NCBI RefSeq assembly: GCF_003610635.1
Contig: NZ_RAQJ01000003.1
Span: 1-64,000, forward strand
Source: Ichthyenterobacterium magnum
Lineage (GTDB): Bacteria; Bacteroidota; Bacteroidia; Flavobacteriales; Flavobacteriaceae
Length of the DNA: 64,000 nucleotides
Reading direction: 5' to 3'
Positions 60,911 through 64,000 of this stretch are shown piece by piece; positions within the stretch are counted from its first letter, which is position 1, and each line of letters opens with the position of its first letter. Both the position numbers and the translations under genes were made by a program. The notes beneath the pieces were generated by a model. That model did not search any database, had not been told where the DNA came from, and saw nothing but the letters and a program-made list of their open reading frames with translations.

Positions 60911-62746
60911 TTATTTCTTTCCGTCCATTTTATCTTTAAGCGCTTGTAACGCATCATTAGCATCACCTAAGGTTGGTTTTGCTTCTGCTGCTTGAGCTTC
61001 TGCTTTTTTAGCAGCTGCTTTTACATTTGCCATTTCTTCTTCTCTAAAGATAGCTGTATGAGAAGCGACTACACGTTTAAATTCTTTATTGAACTCAATA
61101 ATTTTAAACTCTGCAGATTCTCCTTTTTTAAGTTTCTTACCGTCTTCTTTTTCTAAATGACGAGAAGGTACAAATGCAACGATATCTTCGTTAAACTCTA
61201 TTGTAGCTCCTTTATCAACGATTTCAGAAATTTCAGCTGTATGCGTCGTATTTAAAGCAAATTCAGTTTCGTATTTATCCCAAGGGTTATCTGTAGTTTG
61301 TTTGTGACCTAAAGATAATTTACGCCCTTCTACATCTAACTCTAAAACAACAACGTCTAATTTGTCTCCTACATTACAGAACTCACTTGGGTGCTTGATT
61401 TTCTTAGTCCAAGATAAATCTGAGATATAAATTAATCCGTCGATACCTTCTTCTAATTCAACAAAAACACCAAAGTTTGTAAAGTTACGTACAATACCTG
61501 TGTGTTTTGAACCTACAGGATATTTGCTCGTAATGTCTGTCCATGGATCTGGTGTTAATTGCTTAATACCAAGTGACATTTTACGATCTTCTCTATCTAA
61601 AGTTAAGATAACCGCTTCTATTTCGTCTCCTACAGATACGAAATCTTGAGCAGAACGTAAATGTGTAGACCATGACATTTCACTTACGTGAACTAAGCCT
61701 TCAACACCTTCTTCTACTTCGATAAATGCACCGTAATCAGCTATAACTACAACTTTACCTTTTACTTTATCTCCAACTTTAACCGCTTCACCTAAAGCTT
61801 CCCAAGGATGCTTAGATAATTGTTTAAGACCTAATTGAATTCTTGATTTATTTTCATCAAAATCAAGGATTACAACATTAAGTTTTTGGTCTAATTCTAC
61901 AATTTCATTTGGATGATTAATTCTAGACCAAGAAAGATCTGTAATATGAACTAATCCGTCAACGCCACCAAGATCAATAAATACACCATAAGACGTAATG
62001 TTTTTAACAATACCTTCTAGTACTTGACCTTTTTCTAATTGACCAATAATTTCTTTTTTCTGCTCTTCGATATCTGCTTCGATAAGCGCTTTATGAGATA
62101 CAACTATGTTTTTGAATTCGTGGTTGATTTTCACAACTTTAAATTCCATAGTTTTGTTTACATATTGATCGTAATCTCTAATTGGCTTCACGTCAATTTG
62201 AGAACCTGGTAAGAATGCTTCAATACCAAATACATCAACGATCATACCTCCTTTAGTTCTGCATTTTACAAAACCATTTACGATTTCACCTGTATCATGT
62301 GCATTGTTCACACGATCCCAAGCTTTAATTACTCTTGCTTTTCTGTGAGATAATACTAATTGACCTGTAGCGTCTTCACGTACATCAATTAATACTTCTA
62401 CTTTGTCACCAACTTTTAAATCTGGATTGTAACGGAACTCATTAAGAGAGATTACACCTTCAGACTTAGCGTTAATGTCAATAATAGCATCACGATCGCT
62501 AATGTGAATTACTTCACCTTCAACTACTTCGTCATCTAAAGTGTCAACGAAATTTTCTGATACTAATTTTTCAAATTCTTCTAATTGTTTGTCATCAACT
62601 GGATCAATTCCTTCTTCGTAATTGTGCCAATTAAAGTCTTTTAAAAATTTGTCTGGATTTGCTTGAGCTTCAGATACTACTGGAGCTTCTACTGTAGTTG
62701 CTTCAGTTGCTACAACTTCAGCTTGTTTTGTTTCTTTTTCAGCCAT
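60911..62746 (-). CDS. rpsA: 30S ribosomal protein S1
   Basis: 611 residues with six S1 RNA-binding domains, for example VVEGEVIHISDRDAIIDINAKSEG, GMIVDVFGIEAFLPGSQIDV, VLEGIVKNITSYGVFIDLGGVDGLVHITDLSW, VKGKVVVIADYGAFIEVEEGVEGLVHVSEMSW and HTGIVRNFTNFGVFVELEEGIDGLIYISDLSW. An acidic/Ala-rich N-terminal extension (KETKQAEVVATEATTVEAP) and C-terminal Ala-Lys tail are usual in Bacteroidota. Essential for translation initiation here given weak Shine-Dalgarno use. Confidence 0.96.
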   Translation of the reverse strand: MAEKETKQAEVVATEATTVEAPVVSEAQANPDKFLKDFNWHNYEEGIDPVDDKQLEEFEKLVSENFVDTLDDEVVEGEVIHISDRDAIIDINAKSEGVISLNEFRYNPDLKVGDKVEVLIDVREDATGQLVLSHRKARVIKAWDRVNNAHDTGEIVNGFVKCRTKGGMIVDVFGIEAFLPGSQIDVKPIRDYDQYVNKTMEFKVVKINHEFKNIVVSHKALIEADIEEQKKEIIGQLEKGQVLEGIVKNITSYGVFIDLGGVDGLVHITDLSWSRINHPNEIVELDQKLNVVILDFDENKSRIQLGLKQLSKHPWEALGEAVKVGDKVKGKVVVIADYGAFIEVEEGVEGLVHVSEMSWSTHLRSAQDFVSVGDEIEAVILTLDREDRKMSLGIKQLTPDPWTDITSKYPVGSKHTGIVRNFTNFGVFVELEEGIDGLIYISDLSWTKKIKHPSEFCNVGDKLDVVVLELDVEGRKLSLGHKQTTDNPWDKYETEFALNTTHTAEISEIVDKGATIEFNEDIVAFVPSRHLEKEDGKKLKKGESAEFKIIEFNKEFKRVVASHTAIFREEEMANVKAAAKKAEAQAAEAKPTLGDANDALQALKDKMDGKK

Positions 62747-62865
62747 GTGCTGATTAAAATTTGTATTCTGTATGCTTTGGAAATTTTAAGCGATTCACAC
62801 ACAGAAGTGTTATTAATTGTTTTGGTTTCATCCTTTTATCTTCCAATCTTTCGCTAAAAGGAGTG

Positions 62866-62897
62866 CAAAAATACAATTAATAGATTATACAACCAAA
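62866..62897 (-). promoter_or_regulatory. Promoter of rpsA
   Basis: On the minus strand: TTTG, 20 bases, TATTTTTG, a full match to the Bacteroidota TTTG-N19/21-TAnnTTTG pattern, about 120 bases before the rpsA start. The 120-nt leader could hold regulation. Confidence 0.75.
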
Positions 62898-63029
62898 TAA
62901 TTACACGTATTATAATTCATTTAATTTGAAGTTCTAAAATGTTAATAATGAGTACTAAACAGATTATATTTTTGGCATTTAAATTGATATATTTACGAGT
63001 AAGTATTAACATTAAAAACTATAATTATT

Positions 63030-63407
63030 ATGATAAAGGCTAAATATAAAAATGTATTGGATTTAGGCCAAGAACTAGGCATTCAAAATGGCGATGTTTC
63101 TGAAGAAAATGGTGTATTAAAAGTGTCTGGAGCCGCAAAAACACAGTATGAGAAAAACTTGCTTTGGGATAGCATTAAAGCATCTGGTGGTGAAAACCCT
63201 AGCGACATTATTGCAGACATAAAAGTTATTGATGATACTGTATACCATAGACATACTGTAAAAAGTGGAGAGACTTTAGGAAAAATTGCAAAGCATTATT
63301 ATGGTGATGCTATGAAGTATAAAGACATCTTTACGGCTAATTCAGACATATTAAAAAACCCTGATTTAATTTATCCAGATCAAGAATTGATTATTCCGAA
63401 TTTATAA
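63030..63407 (+). CDS. LysM-domain protein (BON/LysM, Kbp-like)
   Basis: 125 residues: an N-terminal BON-like part (VLDLGQELGIQNGDVSEENGVLKVSGAAKTQYEKNLLWDSI) and a C-terminal LysM domain (HTVKSGETLGKIAKHYYGDAMKYKDIFTANSDILKNPDLIYPDQELIIP). Resembles the small BON-LysM protein Kbp/YgaU; no signal peptide, so probably cytoplasmic. Shares a terminator with cmk. Confidence 0.88.
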   Translation: MIKAKYKNVLDLGQELGIQNGDVSEENGVLKVSGAAKTQYEKNLLWDSIKASGGENPSDIIADIKVIDDTVYHRHTVKSGETLGKIAKHYYGDAMKYKDIFTANSDILKNPDLIYPDQELIIPNL

Positions 63408-63420
63408 TCTATAAAGACAT

Positions 63421-63472
63421 AAAAAAAGCGACCATACTTCGACAAGCTCAGTAATCAAGGTCGCTTTTTTTT
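63421..63472. terminator. Bidirectional terminator carrying a dispersed repeat motif
   Basis: Arms AAAAAGCGACC and GGTCGCTTTTTT enclose a loop with ACTTCGACAAGCTCAGT, a motif recurrent in Bacteroidota intergenic repeats. Lies between convergent LysM and cmk genes. Confidence 0.85.
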
Positions 63473-64000
63473 ATTCGTTTAACTCAATTTTTTCTAAAGC
63501 TAAATTCAACACTTTTTCAAATTGTTCTTCTAAAGTTAAATTAGAATTATCTATCTCTATTGCGTCTTCTGCTTTCATTAAAGGTGAATCTTCTCTAGTT
63601 GAATCGATATAATCGCGTGTTTTTACATTTTCTAAAACATCATCATAGACAACATCATCTCCTCGCTCTATTAATTCTATATATCTTCGTTTTGCTCTTC
63701 GCTCTGCTGAAGCTGTCATAAATAGTTTAAGCTCGGCATCTGGAAAAACCACGGTTCCAATATCTCTACCATCCATAACAACACCTTTATCTTTCCCGAA
63801 GTTTTGTTGTTGCTTGACTAATTGTTTACGAACTTCAGAAACTGTTGCTATTTGACTCACAAACTGAGAGACTTCTAAAGTTCTAATCTCTTTTTCGACA
63901 TTTTCTCCATTTAAAAACAACTCTGCAAAACCTAAATCTTCATTAAACTTAAAGCTAATATTTATATTATTAAGTTGATCAACAAGTTGGTCTTGGTCAA
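63471..64000 (-). CDS. cmk: Cytidylate kinase, 5' part outside the window
   Basis: The visible 176 residues run from INISFKFNEDLGFAELFLNGENVEKEIRTLEVSQFVSQIA to the C-terminus, with VMDGRDIGTVVFPDAELKLFMTASAERRAKRRY as the signature of CMP kinase; the P-loop N-terminus lies beyond 64000. Phosphorylates (d)CMP. The stop is one base from the terminator T-run. cmk next to rpsA is a common order; here a LysM gene on the other strand sits between them. Confidence 0.94.
   Translation of the reverse strand, partial: DQDQLVDQLNNINISFKFNEDLGFAELFLNGENVEKEIRTLEVSQFVSQIATVSEVRKQLVKQQQNFGKDKGVVMDGRDIGTVVFPDAELKLFMTASAERRAKRRYIELIERGDDVVYDDVLENVKTRDYIDSTREDSPLMKAEDAIEIDNSNLTLEEQFEKVLNLALEKIELNE

Noticed and set aside
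62663-62857. Plus-strand frame opposite the rpsA start
   Set aside because: Cys/Ser/Phe-rich translation typical of antisense to the Glu/Lys/Ala-rich S1 N-terminus.
1-64000. tRNA or rRNA genes, prophage or conjugative element
   Set aside because: No tRNA-like cloverleaf, rRNA segment, phage structural gene, relaxase or type IV secretion gene was recognised; the only stable RNA seen is rnpB.

Overview
This is a low-GC bacterial chromosome window that I read as a member of the Flavobacteriaceae (Bacteroidota). Supporting signs are a giant adhesin with SprB-like repeats and a type IX secretion 'gliding motility' C-terminus followed by PorP/SprF and OmpA-like genes, promoters of the TTG-N19/20-TAnnTTTG type instead of sigma70 boxes, a PorT-type beta-barrel, and families such as DUF6090, DUF3822 and DUF4126. 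The genus cannot be fixed from the sequence alone.

Left part (1 to about 25.8 kb): an integron-like gene-cassette array with no integrase in the window. About 16 units are each followed by a 120-190 bp imperfect palindrome that behaves like an attC site. The left core box ends in AAC and the right one begins with G/TT. The box at a cassette's end is complementary to the bases at that same cassette's start over 7-10 bp in most units. Mismatches in the hairpin arms are almost all A:C on the top strand, so the bottom strand folds better through G:T wobbles, as in classical attC sites. Cassette cargo is typical of sedentary arrays: toxin-antitoxin pairs (RHH/PIN, two ParE/RelE types, one frameshifted RelE-like), a C5-methyltransferase with a probable restriction enzyme, a Fic protein, lipoproteins, two secreted esterases, an HxlR-controlled redox set, an arsenic-resistance operon, and a LytTR regulator with a dioxygenase-thioredoxin fusion. 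A two-part, about 347 bp non-coding repeat sits exactly at the crossover point of several sites (eight full, partial or deleted copies). The right end is decayed: a broken paralogue of a cassette gene and a broken metallo-beta-lactamase-fold gene. Cassette orientation and decay suggest that the insertion end (attI/integrase) lies to the left of the window.

Right part (26.3-64 kb): conserved chromosome. In order: a secreted zinc metalloprotease; a minus-strand Kdo/lipid-A-like set (kdsB, HAD phosphatase, CAT-like acyltransferase, KdnB-like dehydrogenase, acyltransferase); a DUF4126 protein and a RecD-like helicase; DUF3822-rsmD; RNase P RNA; dnaX; miaE; a sixA-ppk1-ppx polyphosphate operon; a type IX-secreted VWA/SprB/HYR adhesin of 1901 residues with PorP/SprF and OmpA partners; pdxH; a pyrR-pyrB-(small protein)-rnz operon; rpsA; a LysM protein; and the 3' part of cmk running off the right edge.

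The item I consider most worth pursuing is the cassette array: a non-canonical attC family in a flavobacterium with its own crossover-point-specific non-coding element.
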